NCBI GenBank assembly: GCA_937926515.1
Contig: CALAZZ010000121.1
Coordinates: 1-17,896, forward strand
Length of the DNA: 17,896 nucleotides
Origin: an uncultured Bacteroidales bacterium
Lineage (GTDB): Bacteria > Bacteroidota > Bacteroidia > Bacteroidales > F082
Direction: 5' to 3'
Shown piece after piece: positions 1-8,167 of the stretch; the stretch's first letter is position 1; every line of letters begins with the position of its first letter. A program made the position numbers and the translations under genes. The notes under the pieces are model-generated. The model did not search any database, was not told the origin of the DNA, and saw nothing but the letters and a program-made list of their open reading frames with translations.

Positions 1-390
1 TCGGTGTATTTGAGCGGGTTGTTCCATGCATAACTGTAGCGGTTGTAGTTTTGGGAGTAGCTGGGTGCCTGCACAAATGGGTCGGGTGAGAGGAAACGCG
101 CCAAGAATGGATCGTAAACCCTGCCGTTCATATTAATAAGCCCAAACTGCGGCAGGTGTTCGTGGCCTGTAAAGCCGCGGTCAAACAGGGTGGAGGATAC
201 GTTGTAATCGGTCCAATCAGTTGCCTTGCGCCTTCTGCCCCATGCATCGTAGCTCAGGCTTTCAACCAGGTTGCCGGTGGCATCGGTGATGGCTGAGATG
301 GAGCCGAGGTAATCCTTGTGCACATAGTACATGGTTTCGGTGGTGCCCACTGCATACGATACTTCAACAAAGGCAATGATGTCGCTTTTT
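1..390. repeat. Diverged direct repeat of the Rhs core (second copy at about 1924-2350)
   Basis: The two copies share long near-identical runs, such as 131-220 against 2041-2130 and 246-345 against 2237-2336, in the same orientation about 1.9-2.0 kb apart. They differ by an 86-nt segment (2151-2236) in the main copy where this copy has 5 nt (241-245), a net difference of 81 nt or 27 codons. Recombination between the copies would delete the candidate immunity gene and exchange the Rhs tail. Confidence 0.85.
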
Positions 391-428
391 ATGCAACAGA
401 ACTCTGAACAAGGATTCGTCACTGACAT
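1..428 (-). CDS. Orphan Rhs core fragment (displaced C-terminal module), partial at the left edge
   Basis: The minus frame is open from an ATG at 426-428 (in-frame stop at 450-452) to the window edge. From about position 395 leftwards it encodes an Rhs core: MYYVHKDYLGSI, SLSYDAWGRRR, FDRGFTGHEHLPQFG, NMNGRVYDPFLARF, SPDPFVQAP and YNRYSYAWNNPLKY. The full-length Rhs gene at 1016-7315 carries the same block; for instance 131-220 differs from 2041-2130 at about six of 90 bases. The first 10-15 codons (MSVTNPCSEFCC...) do not match the main gene, so the homology starts abruptly and the ATG is probably incidental. There is no SpvB, FG-GAP or YD-repeat part. The toxin tail, if present, lies beyond the edge. 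Known Rhs loci carry such orphan modules as a store for tail swapping. I infer that role here. It could instead be the 5' part of a tandem array or a plain decayed duplicate. Confidence 0.75.
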   Translation of the reverse strand, partial: MSVTNPCSEFCCIKSDIIAFVEVSYAVGTTETMYYVHKDYLGSISAITDATGNLVESLSYDAWGRRRKATDWTDYNVSSTLFDRGFTGHEHLPQFGLINMNGRVYDPFLARFLSPDPFVQAPSYSQNYNRYSYAWNNPLKYT

Positions 429-460
429 TTGGTTTGTACGGTAGCGAAGTTAAGAAAAAA

Positions 461-502
461 TTTTAACACCCGACAGGTTTTGAAACTTGCCAGGTGTTAA
501 AA
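461..502. repeat. 42-nt near-perfect palindrome
   Basis: TTTTAACACC at 461-470 pairs exactly with GGTGTTAAAA at 493-502. The inner segment 472-491 continues the pairing with two mismatches and one G-T pair down to a tiny loop at about 481-482. It lies between the stop of the small membrane protein (644) and the orphan Rhs fragment. Folded as RNA it would make a strong hairpin with an A-rich and a T-rich flank, so it could terminate either strand. It also resembles the dispersed intergenic palindromes common in Bacteroidota. Whether it is dispersed in this genome cannot be judged from one window. Confidence 0.6.
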
Positions 503-643
503 CGAAAATTACTGCATTGGTACATGACTAAGCTCGTGTAGCAGCGGGGTCAAAGCATTTAAGTTAAAGATGCTAAGGTCTTTTTGGCACACGAAAGGAT
601 TCTAGCAGCAGCAGGGAGGTGCCAGCCTAGGGTTAGTAGGCTA

Positions 644-1009
644 TTAAAGAAAAATCAACCCAAAAGTTAATGCAACATATAGAGAGACAATAGTGTTGCC
701 TGTAAAACGTGACAAGTTTGATTCCGCCTTAAAAGAGTTGACTATTTTTAAATATCTACCATTATGGTTGAAAAGAAAATAATTCAACACAATTATTAAT
801 GCTGCAATTACAAGCACAAAAGGCTTTAACTGGTCATATGTATTTTCATGGATTCCTACTAACTTCATCAATTGAAATACATTCAAAATCAATAAGAAGG
901 ACATTCCAAGCATCGCGCTATAGGCAACTTCATAATTTCCAAGGCGTTTAGTAAAAATGTAAATTTTATAAAATAAGTAATTGTAAATATTCATGCTTCT
1001 ATCCTCCAT
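644..1009 (-). CDS. Small three-segment membrane protein, candidate Rhs immunity protein
   Basis: The protein has 121 residues from the ATG at 1007-1009. The second in-frame ATG (992-994, residue 6) is better supported, because GGAGG sits 8-9 nt before it, giving 116 residues. Hydrophobic segments lie at about residues 30-50, 63-82 and 103-121, separated by a polar stretch with LNYFLFNHNGRY. There is no signal peptide and no catalytic motif, so an inner-membrane location is likely. The upstream Rhs gene stops only 6 nt before the first start, which suggests co-transcription and probably translational coupling. In known polymorphic toxin loci the gene directly after the toxin tail encodes the cognate immunity protein, and membrane-acting toxins usually have multi-pass membrane immunity partners. 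The immunity role is inferred from position and topology only. Similar small membrane proteins of unknown role exist in Bacteroidota outside Rhs loci. Confidence 0.8.
   Translation of the reverse strand: MEDRSMNIYNYLFYKIYIFTKRLGNYEVAYSAMLGMSFLLILNVFQLMKLVGIHENTYDQLKPFVLVIAALIIVLNYFLFNHNGRYLKIVNSFKAESNLSRFTGNTIVSLYVALTFGLIFL
994..1006 (-). promoter_or_regulatory. Ribosome binding site favouring the internal start at 994
   Basis: Read on the minus strand, the sequence is TGGAGGATAGAAGC followed by ATG (994-992). GGAGG is a strong Shine-Dalgarno core at usual spacing. The earlier ATG at 1009 is preceded only by TAGATAAAAA, which includes the Rhs stop codon. This argues for a 116-residue product and for re-initiation after Rhs translation ends at 1016. 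Confidence 0.55.
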
Positions 1010-1015
1010 TTTTAT

Positions 1016-4000
1016 CTAAAAAGGGCCAAACGGCCTTGGTAACATTAGAACACCAAAATTTTCATACAACATCTGCTGATCATCAAGCCAATTATAAAAT
1101 CCGTTAAAACCACCGGAAACATCTATAAGACCGATCCCGATCCCAATGCCTGTAGTGATTGGTTCAGGGGTATATGTGAGACCGGCACTTAATAGTCCAA
1201 TGCCCATCTTACCGTAAGATCCCCAATTACCATTAGAATAAAAGGCAAACTCACCTACACTAACAGCAGCACTAAAAACTGAAAGACCTTGACCAAACTT
1301 CATTATGGGCCTGAGGTAATGTTTAATCGGTTGATTAAAATTGCCTGAAATACGTCGATTATATCTGGCTTGACGGAAATACTCCCATTCAAGAAATCCC
1401 CTGAAATTATTAAGTATCCCCATTCCTGTCAGGCCATATCCACCATATTCGAGCAATGAGTTGTTTCTGTCAACCCTCCCCGTAGTGCCAGAAAACTTTA
1501 CAAACTTGTTTATAACCTCAACACCCGCCAGGCGATTCGTGCTAGAAAACCCAAACCATTTGGATTTACCTTCTTGCCTTGTATATTGTACCCAAAACCC
1601 TTTTTGTAACGAAATTTGCCCGGATAACCATTGAGCTCTTTTGTCCGGATCTTGCCACACATCATAAATAAGTCTCGATGCTCCTTGTCCATAAAGGCTA
1701 TTGTATGCGCTCGTGCTAAGGTACATGAAGTTCATTGCCTCACTCCTGTGCGCGTTGGAATGATGATGGGCCGTCATGGCTGTTGGATTTGTTGCCCAGG
1801 CATACCAATTGTTCGCAAAGCTGTTTGGGGCAAAAGTAGCACCATTGCCACCATGCATATGCATCCGTGGTATTCCCTCATCAGGGTAGCCGTTGAGGTA
1901 GCCGCTAGGGTCAACAAAGCGTAACGGATTGTTAAAGGCATAGCTATATCGGTTGTAGCTTTGGGTATAGCCGGGGGCTTGTACAAAAGGGTCTGGTGAT
2001 AGAAACCTGGCCAAAAATGGATCATACACACGACCATTCATATTAATAAGCCCAAACTGCGGCAAATGCTCGTGGCCTGTAAAGCCGCGGTCAAACAGGG
2101 TGTAGGATACGTTGTAATCGGTCCAGTCCGAAGGGTTTCGTCTGCGGCCCTCTCGTTGCAAGTGCTGCAACGAGATTGGTTCAACTAAGGGTTTTGTTTC
2201 GCGTTGCTCACAAAAACCAAGTTTCACTTTACAGGGATCGTAGCTCAGGCTTTCAATGAGGTTGCCGGTGGCATCGGTGATGGCGGTGATGGAGCCGAGG
2301 TAGTCTTTGTGGACGTAGTACATGGTTTCGGTGCTGCCCTGCTTTACCATAATGGCGAAGAGGCCGGCGGGGCCATTGAGGTAGTGGATGTGACGGTAAG
2401 CATCATTCCGGTACTCATACTCATAGTTATCTATGAAATATTTAAGTATTTCAGGCACTCCGGGGTGTCCGGTGGTCTTATTAAGAAAAGTCCGTCTTCT
2501 TTGATCATCAGGCCCATATAAAAACTGAAGCTGATAACCTACAACATCATCGTTGATAATCTTCTCAACTTTATTAAAAGCAGTATAATCAACACTCTGC
2601 GGATAGCTTTCTGCAGCAAAGTCTGCCGTTGGGCTGCTGATACCTGTTACCGCATGAGGCTTCCCCTGTGGGTGTTGGTAATTGTAACTGTTGCTTGCTG
2701 TGCTTACATCACTTTTTTTTGTGATGTTACCGTTGTCATGATAACTCAGGCTTGCCACAGTTTGGTCATTTACTTTCCAACCTGTGAGGCGGCTGTTGAG
2801 TTTGTCAGTGTCGTAGGTGAAAGACTCATTCATTCTTCTCAAATCATCAAATCGCTCACTAAGATTTCCTGTTTCAGGGTCAAAGATATAAGCTAACGCC
2901 ATTATTTCTGTTCGCTCCTTACCATTACCTTTTGTTACTTCATGAGTCCATGGAAACCCATATTGATCATAGTTCCAACTAATGGTGGTGTGCCCTCCAA
3001 CTTCTGCAAACCTGTATTGACCTCTGTGGTTCTGCGAGATACCTTCCCACAGCAAGTCCAAATTGTCCATTCGCCTCACCTCCTGCATGTAGCCAAGTGG
3101 GTTGTATGCATAAACAAGGCCAAAGCCGCTAGGGTAAGTGTAGGTTTCCAACATGCCGTTTTCCTGATTGTAGCTGTAAGCAAAGTTAAAAATATTTTGA
3201 TCAATGGTTTCAGTTTTTGTTACAACACGGCCCAGGTCATCATATTGATAAGCGATGCTTGTGCCGTTGTTGCGCGCGCTTTGGTACAATAAGCCAAACC
3301 CCGGCATACTGCTATCGGTGATGTATTCAAAGGACGTTTCTTCGTTACCGCCGGAAGTTAGAGCTTTTGTACGTATCCTGCCAAGCTCATCATATTCCAT
3401 TGTGTAGGTGTAACCATTTGCGTCTGTTTGTGATTTCAGCTCGCCATAAGCATTGTACGTATAAGTAATTGTTCCGGCATTGGGTTCAATAATTTTAGCT
3501 CTGTTTCCGGCAGGGTCATACTCAATATGGGTGTATTGCCCAAGTGCATGTGTTTGGATCAATCGTCCTGTGCCATCATAATCAAAGTTGATGCTACCGG
3601 CATCGTCTATGCTCCAATCGGTCAAACCAAATGCATTGACTATCTTCTCTGACCACACCCCAGTGCTAAGATTCTCAGATCGTGTGCTTCGGCCTGTGTA
3701 AACGGTTTCGATCAAGGTAGCATCAGGCAATTCTATTTCTTTAACTCTTCCTAGCACATCATAGGTATAATTTGTCCTAAGTGAAGGTGTATCCGTTGCA
3801 TAATATGGCTCTGTAACCGCAAACAACCTGCCATATTCATCATAAGCCTTGTCAATGAATATGGCATCACCCTGCAAATTAAACGAAACTGATCTGAGCT
3901 CACGCTGGAGTTTATCAAAAAACACATATGTTTCGTGCCATTGTTCCTGCTCTGTGGTGGTCAGTTTAAATTGATGCAGGTAATGGGAAGCATAAGGTGG

Positions 4001-7000
4001 GGCAAATCGATGGTCATCATTCCAGTAAAAAGCAATTGAGTCGGCTGTGCCATCGGGAAAAGTGGTCTTTCCCAGATCTCCAAAATGGTTATAGCTATAC
4101 ATCGTTTGGTTTCCCCTGGCATCAGTTTGTGACAAGATTAATGCCAGCGAGGGGTTGTAATCGTATTCTGTAATGAAATTATCATCATCGCTTTCAACTA
4201 TTTTTCGGGTAAGAAAACGATGTTGATAGGCATCGCTGTATTCATACCTGGTGACCCTTTCTTGCAATTCGGGGTCATTGGGTGCGCTGCGCGTTGTTTT
4301 GGTAACCGAGCCGAATGTATCGTATTCATACACTACCAGGTTAACATATTCAGGGCCGTTTTCTGGTGTAGTCAGCTCCGATTTCAATCGTTTTGTGTCG
4401 GGCCAATACTCAAAGGATTTAGTAGTACTGATAACATTAGGATAGTCCTCTTCACTTCGTTTCATTTCGGTAACCGATGCTGGCTGCACAATCCATGCCT
4501 GGGGTGTGGGATCAAAATACTGTGCTTCATAATCGGTATTGAAAGCCCAGTAATCATCATTTACATCCGAACGCCAGGTACAAGCCATTTCTTTCCACTT
4601 TAATGAGTTGCCGAAATTGTCAATATCCGCTATATCCTGAACCTTGGCAGTTCGTGCTATTAAAGTGTTGTTGGGATCATTATCCCATCGGGTATTATAG
4701 GTTAAAGTGTTAACCGGTACAAATATCAGTGCATCGGCAGGAGTAGTTGATTTTATCGCTACGTTTTTTACAGTCTGACTCAGGTTAAAACTGTTGACCA
4801 TCGATCTAGTAGTTATTAATGAATCATAAGGAAAATAATACAACCCATTATCAATCTTGAGTTTACGATTTACTTGTGTACTTGTCATAGCGGAATGGTC
4901 ATTGACATCTGTCCTTTGAAAACCAAGAACTCCCTTGCCTTGTGCATGGGACATTAAACCATGAAAACTATAACTAATTGGTGGATAGTAGCCTGGACCA
5001 TCAGGCCGTTTTGTTTCAAGTTGATGGACAAGGCAAATCGGATAACGATATTTCATAACAGGGTATTCATAACCAGGCACATAGGTACCAGGCTTGTATG
5101 CTGTATATGAAATACGTTGTGAAAGACCTAAGCCGTTTGTAACGCTAACGATGCGATCATTTGGCACTCCATTGTTCGCAATTAGAGATGCTTTTCTAAC
5201 TGTGTACTGTCCCAACGAACCGAGCACTTCTTCTCCAAATTGCATATCGCTGTATTGGGCAGTAACTGACAAAAGAATTTCCTGTACTCCGTTTCCAATA
5301 AAATCACCTGGTAATGTCTTCACTTCCCAAACATCAAAAAAATCTTCATCATTCAATTCAACGGTAACATAATCAGAAGCGCTTTCGAAGCCGGCATTAA
5401 CGCCAGGGTATTTGTAATGTTTTGTGTAATCAATGTTGAAATACCCTTTTGATTCAGATGCCCCAAGCTGAAAGATATCGCTTCTGCCATCGTTATTTAA
5501 ATCAACGATATGATATTGTGAATTGTACCATGCATTTTCATTATTAATTACTTCTTCATATTCCAATGTGAAACCATTACCAAATCCATAATAGATCAAA
5601 ACTTTCCTCTCAGTAGCTGAATGATTCTTTGACACTATAATATCATCTTTGCCATCACCATTAAAATCGGCAATGTCAATGGTTTCAAATGATGAGCCAA
5701 GCAACAAATCGGTTCCTTCATGCATCAGAATGCATGCTGATGAGCCAATAAAAAGCTTGTATCTTTTAACCTGATACACATTTTTACTTGCTTCAATATT
5801 TACTATCCCAGTTACACCACTTCCTACAAAGTTACCCTTTCTGTAGTTTGTCAAAATATTAAAGTTTGTGATTGTTTTTCGGTTATTTAAAACGAAAAAG
5901 GAGTTAATATCCGGCGTTCCGGGATAATAGTAAAAGTCTGTTCCATCTGTAGTAATTATATCCTGGAGGCCATTGCCGCTGAAATCTCCTGTAAGTACAA
6001 TATACTCAGCATTTGACTGAGCAACCTGAATAGAATTAAAATTGCCCATTATTTGCTTCTCAAACCTAAATATTTTCAATTGATTCGGTTTGCTTATGAT
6101 TAACTCGTCAGCTCCTGTTCCATTAAAATCACCTGTAAACAATTCTCCTGTCATATTATCAACAAGCACCTTGTTGCCCGGTGACTGATTGAACCTGATG
6201 TATGTACCAGTTTCATCACTTAGAACACGTGATTCAGCCAAGTCGGATTTTCCATCACCAGTAAAATCACCTGTTTCTATATTTATCTGAGGGTTGAAAC
6301 GATCCAGTTCAGAGAACAAATGAGTATGAGTATCGCCATCTGAGAAGTTGTTTACTTCCCAAATAAAGTTTGTAGGATTAATCTGCTCATTTCCGCTTTT
6401 AAGAGTAATACTCTCGAGGTAGGGTGCGCCAAAGATACCATCGTTTAAGTAGTTTATCTGATATTCCTTAATAATGTCTCCCGCATATTTGATTTCAATC
6501 TTATCTAATAATTTTCTCACACTATACTCATAGGTACTATTTCCATGGGCAAAATAAGAAGTATTCCAAAATTCTGGATCTAATTCTGATCTATCTGGGT
6601 CAGATCTAGAAATTTGATAGATAAACTCAACAGTATATACATTTTCATTAAGGTCTTCATTAACATTTTCATTATTAGAATATTTGATTTTCTCTAAGTA
6701 AATCCCTCCATGGTTCTCCAATTTAATATATTCATATTCAATCACATTACCCATCAAGTCGGTAACTTTATTGAGGTGCCAGCGTATAGGTAAAGTGGTA
6801 GGTCCATTGCTTTGTCTGGATTGAGCTGTTTGTCCATAACTTTTTTTTAATCCATGTTTTGTTTGCACGGTCCATGTCGAATTACCTATTTGAGGATCGT
6901 TAACAACTACCCTAGAAATCTCATCAAACTCTGTCCGATATTCATTCTCATTCTCATTTTCACTTATGAGAATCAACCTATTCCCATCAAGTGCAAATCC

Positions 7001-7315
7001 ATCATCCTCGAAATCAATACTTCCTATTTTTGAGTCAAAGTATAAATTTTCGGCCACTCTTGTAATAAACGACCATCCACTAATTCCCCATCCTTTTCCA
7101 AGTACACCTGTTTCTCCCCGGCTGTTGTATTGCAGGGCAAGCTGTAGGGTTAAGCCTCCCCTGCCTGGCGGTAGATCTATGTTTATGGAATAAACAGCAG
7201 CTCCGTTAGGTGAAACTGAAAGGTCTCCATTCAGCGTGCCTACCTGAATCTCTTGTGCCAGCATCCTTATGCTTCCGGCAAATAAAAGTGTTAGAAATAT
7301 TATTATGGTTTTCAT
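1016..7315 (-). CDS. SpvB/FG-GAP/YD-repeat Rhs protein, putative polymorphic toxin
   Basis: This 2099-residue protein is probably exported and may deliver its own tail as a toxin. It has a signal peptide (about residues 1-20, ending LAQ) and an SpvB-like domain with PPGRGGLTLQLALQYNSR (about 20-300). FG-GAP/VCBS repeats follow at about 345-690, with calcium-loop motifs such as DFTGDGKSD, DFNGDGKDD and DLNNDGRSD. A TcdB-like middle region with GKGVLGFQRTDV lies near 750-800, then YD repeats (about 1000-1600). The Rhs core (about 1660-1803) contains MYYVHKDYLGSI, GHEHLPQFGLINMNGRVYDP, RFLSPDPF and NNPLRFVDPSG, the usual boundary or autocleavage motif. The tail (about 1803-2099) is unlike any toxin I recognise. 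It starts Gly/His-rich and ends in a glycine-rich hydrophobic stretch (GIGIGIGL). Residues 1694-1721 are an in-frame insertion. The 24-nt gap after the T9SS protein suggests one operon. No T9SS sorting domain is present, so the export route is unclear. Family assignment is firm; toxicity is inferred. Confidence 0.93.
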   Translation of the reverse strand: MKTIIIFLTLLFAGSIRMLAQEIQVGTLNGDLSVSPNGAAVYSINIDLPPGRGGLTLQLALQYNSRGETGVLGKGWGISGWSFITRVAENLYFDSKIGSIDFEDDGFALDGNRLILISENENENEYRTEFDEISRVVVNDPQIGNSTWTVQTKHGLKKSYGQTAQSRQSNGPTTLPIRWHLNKVTDLMGNVIEYEYIKLENHGGIYLEKIKYSNNENVNEDLNENVYTVEFIYQISRSDPDRSELDPEFWNTSYFAHGNSTYEYSVRKLLDKIEIKYAGDIIKEYQINYLNDGIFGAPYLESITLKSGNEQINPTNFIWEVNNFSDGDTHTHLFSELDRFNPQINIETGDFTGDGKSDLAESRVLSDETGTYIRFNQSPGNKVLVDNMTGELFTGDFNGTGADELIISKPNQLKIFRFEKQIMGNFNSIQVAQSNAEYIVLTGDFSGNGLQDIITTDGTDFYYYPGTPDINSFFVLNNRKTITNFNILTNYRKGNFVGSGVTGIVNIEASKNVYQVKRYKLFIGSSACILMHEGTDLLLGSSFETIDIADFNGDGKDDIIVSKNHSATERKVLIYYGFGNGFTLEYEEVINNENAWYNSQYHIVDLNNDGRSDIFQLGASESKGYFNIDYTKHYKYPGVNAGFESASDYVTVELNDEDFFDVWEVKTLPGDFIGNGVQEILLSVTAQYSDMQFGEEVLGSLGQYTVRKASLIANNGVPNDRIVSVTNGLGLSQRISYTAYKPGTYVPGYEYPVMKYRYPICLVHQLETKRPDGPGYYPPISYSFHGLMSHAQGKGVLGFQRTDVNDHSAMTSTQVNRKLKIDNGLYYFPYDSLITTRSMVNSFNLSQTVKNVAIKSTTPADALIFVPVNTLTYNTRWDNDPNNTLIARTAKVQDIADIDNFGNSLKWKEMACTWRSDVNDDYWAFNTDYEAQYFDPTPQAWIVQPASVTEMKRSEEDYPNVISTTKSFEYWPDTKRLKSELTTPENGPEYVNLVVYEYDTFGSVTKTTRSAPNDPELQERVTRYEYSDAYQHRFLTRKIVESDDDNFITEYDYNPSLALILSQTDARGNQTMYSYNHFGDLGKTTFPDGTADSIAFYWNDDHRFAPPYASHYLHQFKLTTTEQEQWHETYVFFDKLQRELRSVSFNLQGDAIFIDKAYDEYGRLFAVTEPYYATDTPSLRTNYTYDVLGRVKEIELPDATLIETVYTGRSTRSENLSTGVWSEKIVNAFGLTDWSIDDAGSINFDYDGTGRLIQTHALGQYTHIEYDPAGNRAKIIEPNAGTITYTYNAYGELKSQTDANGYTYTMEYDELGRIRTKALTSGGNEETSFEYITDSSMPGFGLLYQSARNNGTSIAYQYDDLGRVVTKTETIDQNIFNFAYSYNQENGMLETYTYPSGFGLVYAYNPLGYMQEVRRMDNLDLLWEGISQNHRGQYRFAEVGGHTTISWNYDQYGFPWTHEVTKGNGKERTEIMALAYIFDPETGNLSERFDDLRRMNESFTYDTDKLNSRLTGWKVNDQTVASLSYHDNGNITKKSDVSTASNSYNYQHPQGKPHAVTGISSPTADFAAESYPQSVDYTAFNKVEKIINDDVVGYQLQFLYGPDDQRRRTFLNKTTGHPGVPEILKYFIDNYEYEYRNDAYRHIHYLNGPAGLFAIMVKQGSTETMYYVHKDYLGSITAITDATGNLIESLSYDPCKVKLGFCEQRETKPLVEPISLQHLQREGRRRNPSDWTDYNVSYTLFDRGFTGHEHLPQFGLINMNGRVYDPFLARFLSPDPFVQAPGYTQSYNRYSYAFNNPLRFVDPSGYLNGYPDEGIPRMHMHGGNGATFAPNSFANNWYAWATNPTAMTAHHHSNAHRSEAMNFMYLSTSAYNSLYGQGASRLIYDVWQDPDKRAQWLSGQISLQKGFWVQYTRQEGKSKWFGFSSTNRLAGVEVINKFVKFSGTTGRVDRNNSLLEYGGYGLTGMGILNNFRGFLEWEYFRQARYNRRISGNFNQPIKHYLRPIMKFGQGLSVFSAAVSVGEFAFYSNGNWGSYGKMGIGLLSAGLTYTPEPITTGIGIGIGLIDVSGGFNGFYNWLDDQQMLYENFGVLMLPRPFGPF
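2151..2236. repeat. 86-nt two-hairpin element inserted in frame in the Rhs core
   Basis: In the orphan copy the core reads YD-AW-GRRR. In the full gene 29 residues (PCKVKLGFCEQRET...) replace AW, encoded by 2151-2236. The segment has a perfect 10-bp stem (2151-2160 with 2166-2175, 5-nt loop AGTGC). A second stem is ACAAAAACC (2210-2218) pairing with GGTTTTGT (2190-2197) with one bulged base. A compact palindromic segment dropped into a conserved coding motif without breaking the frame recalls the protein-coding palindromic elements described in Rickettsia. Its mobility is inferred from the comparison of two copies only. Confidence 0.65.
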
Positions 7316-7339
7316 AACGTTTTGGTTTTAATGGTTTGT

Positions 7340-7804
7340 TTAGTTTTTAATGATAAGCCAGCTAATGGATTTATCCTGACGGGTAAGTATTAAATGGTAG
7401 TTACCGCTTGCATAGGAGCTCATATCAATCTTATGCTGTTGTGCATGCTTTAATAAGCCGTCGTAAATAAGCACACCATTTGTGGCTATAATCCTTAACT
7501 GTATGGGTTGTTCAGTAATATCCTCCATAGCAATGGTGATGCTGCTGCTAGTGGGATTGGGGTAAATGTTTATAATGGCTTTGTCAAAGCTGTCGGTCAA
7601 TGTTTTGTCCTCATTGCTTGCCAGCTCCGTAGCCTGATCATGACTAAGTTCACCATCAGGTACAGCCGTATCTTTTAGCAGGTTAATAACACGGCTGATG
7701 CGATTCCCGTTATCATCGTAAGCATACGATACTGTTGATTGTTGCGCGGTGACAGCTGAAATTGTTATCACAGTTGTCATAAGCGCCAGTTTTATACATT
7801 TCAT
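7340..7804 (-). CDS. Secreted YD-motif protein with T9SS type A sorting domain
   Basis: The protein has 154 residues. A signal peptide (about 1-20, ending AVTAQ) is followed at once by YAYDDNGNRISR, which is one YD/Rhs-type repeat motif. A polar linker (about 40-72) follows, then a type A Por secretion C-terminal domain (about 75-154) that begins INIYPNPTSSSITI and ends GNYHLILTRQDKSISWLIIKN-like residues in the usual pattern. By family knowledge such a domain directs export through T9SS and surface anchoring or release. It lies directly upstream of the Rhs gene on the same strand with a 24-nt gap, so the two are probably co-transcribed. A tiny YD-bearing T9SS cargo before a large Rhs protein suggests a docking, capping or adaptor role, but it may instead be the stub of an older Rhs gene that kept its signal and tail. 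Function unknown; the sorting domain call is firm. Confidence 0.85.
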   Translation of the reverse strand: MKCIKLALMTTVITISAVTAQQSTVSYAYDDNGNRISRVINLLKDTAVPDGELSHDQATELASNEDKTLTDSFDKAIINIYPNPTSSSITIAMEDITEQPIQLRIIATNGVLIYDGLLKHAQQHKIDMSSYASGNYHLILTRQDKSISWLIIKN

Positions 7805-7982
7805 TTTAATTAGTTTTGTGGTTTTGAAAATATTGTCTAATTCATATTCAGGTTAATAAGTAATAAAGTTGGATTTATGTACACATAGTACCCTAGCCGC
7901 AAGCCTTTTGCAAGGCTGCAATAGTGTCGAAATATGACAATTCAACTTCGAAATTGAGATTCCATACCAGCACCTAAATCAC

Positions 7983-7999
7983 CATATAGCGACTATATG
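7983..7999. repeat. 17-bp perfect dyad, CATATAG-CGA-CTATATG
   Basis: Two 7-bp arms flank a 3-nt centre, about 180 nt upstream of the Rhs operon's first start codon. The size and symmetry fit an operator for a dimeric regulator, or a small hairpin. No regulator gene is nearby to support the first reading. Confidence 0.35.
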
Positions 8000-8091
8000 A
8001 TCTTCATTGATGCTGTGCACGTATTACTTAAACATGCATCGGTATGTTGGATGTAAGTATACCATAAAAAATTTAAGGTTGGTATCGGTGA

Positions 8092-8167
8092 TGAGCAGTG
8101 ATGCAATTGTCTAACTGCTCAATATCTTGATAAGCCACCTCAAACTAATTGATATGTTGGAGGTGGC
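8092..8167. repeat. Two adjacent hairpins in the gene-free stretch
   Basis: TGAGCAGT (8092-8099) pairs with ACTGCTCA (8114-8121), and GCCACCTC (8134-8141) pairs with GAGGTGGC (8160-8167). Both are perfect 8-bp stems with 14- and 18-nt loops, separated by 12 nt. Neither is followed by a T-tract, so a plain terminator is unlikely. A structured RNA or a mobile palindrome is possible. Confidence 0.4.

Noticed and set aside
461..502. Attachment site or CRISPR-type repeat
   Set aside because: There is a single copy in the window, with no spacer array, integrase or cas gene nearby.
2204..2521. Plus-strand open frame opposite the Rhs core, and similar plus-strand frames between 1631 and 7193
   Set aside because: They lie opposite a continuous 2099-codon gene with recognisable domains and show no family motif or start signals of their own.
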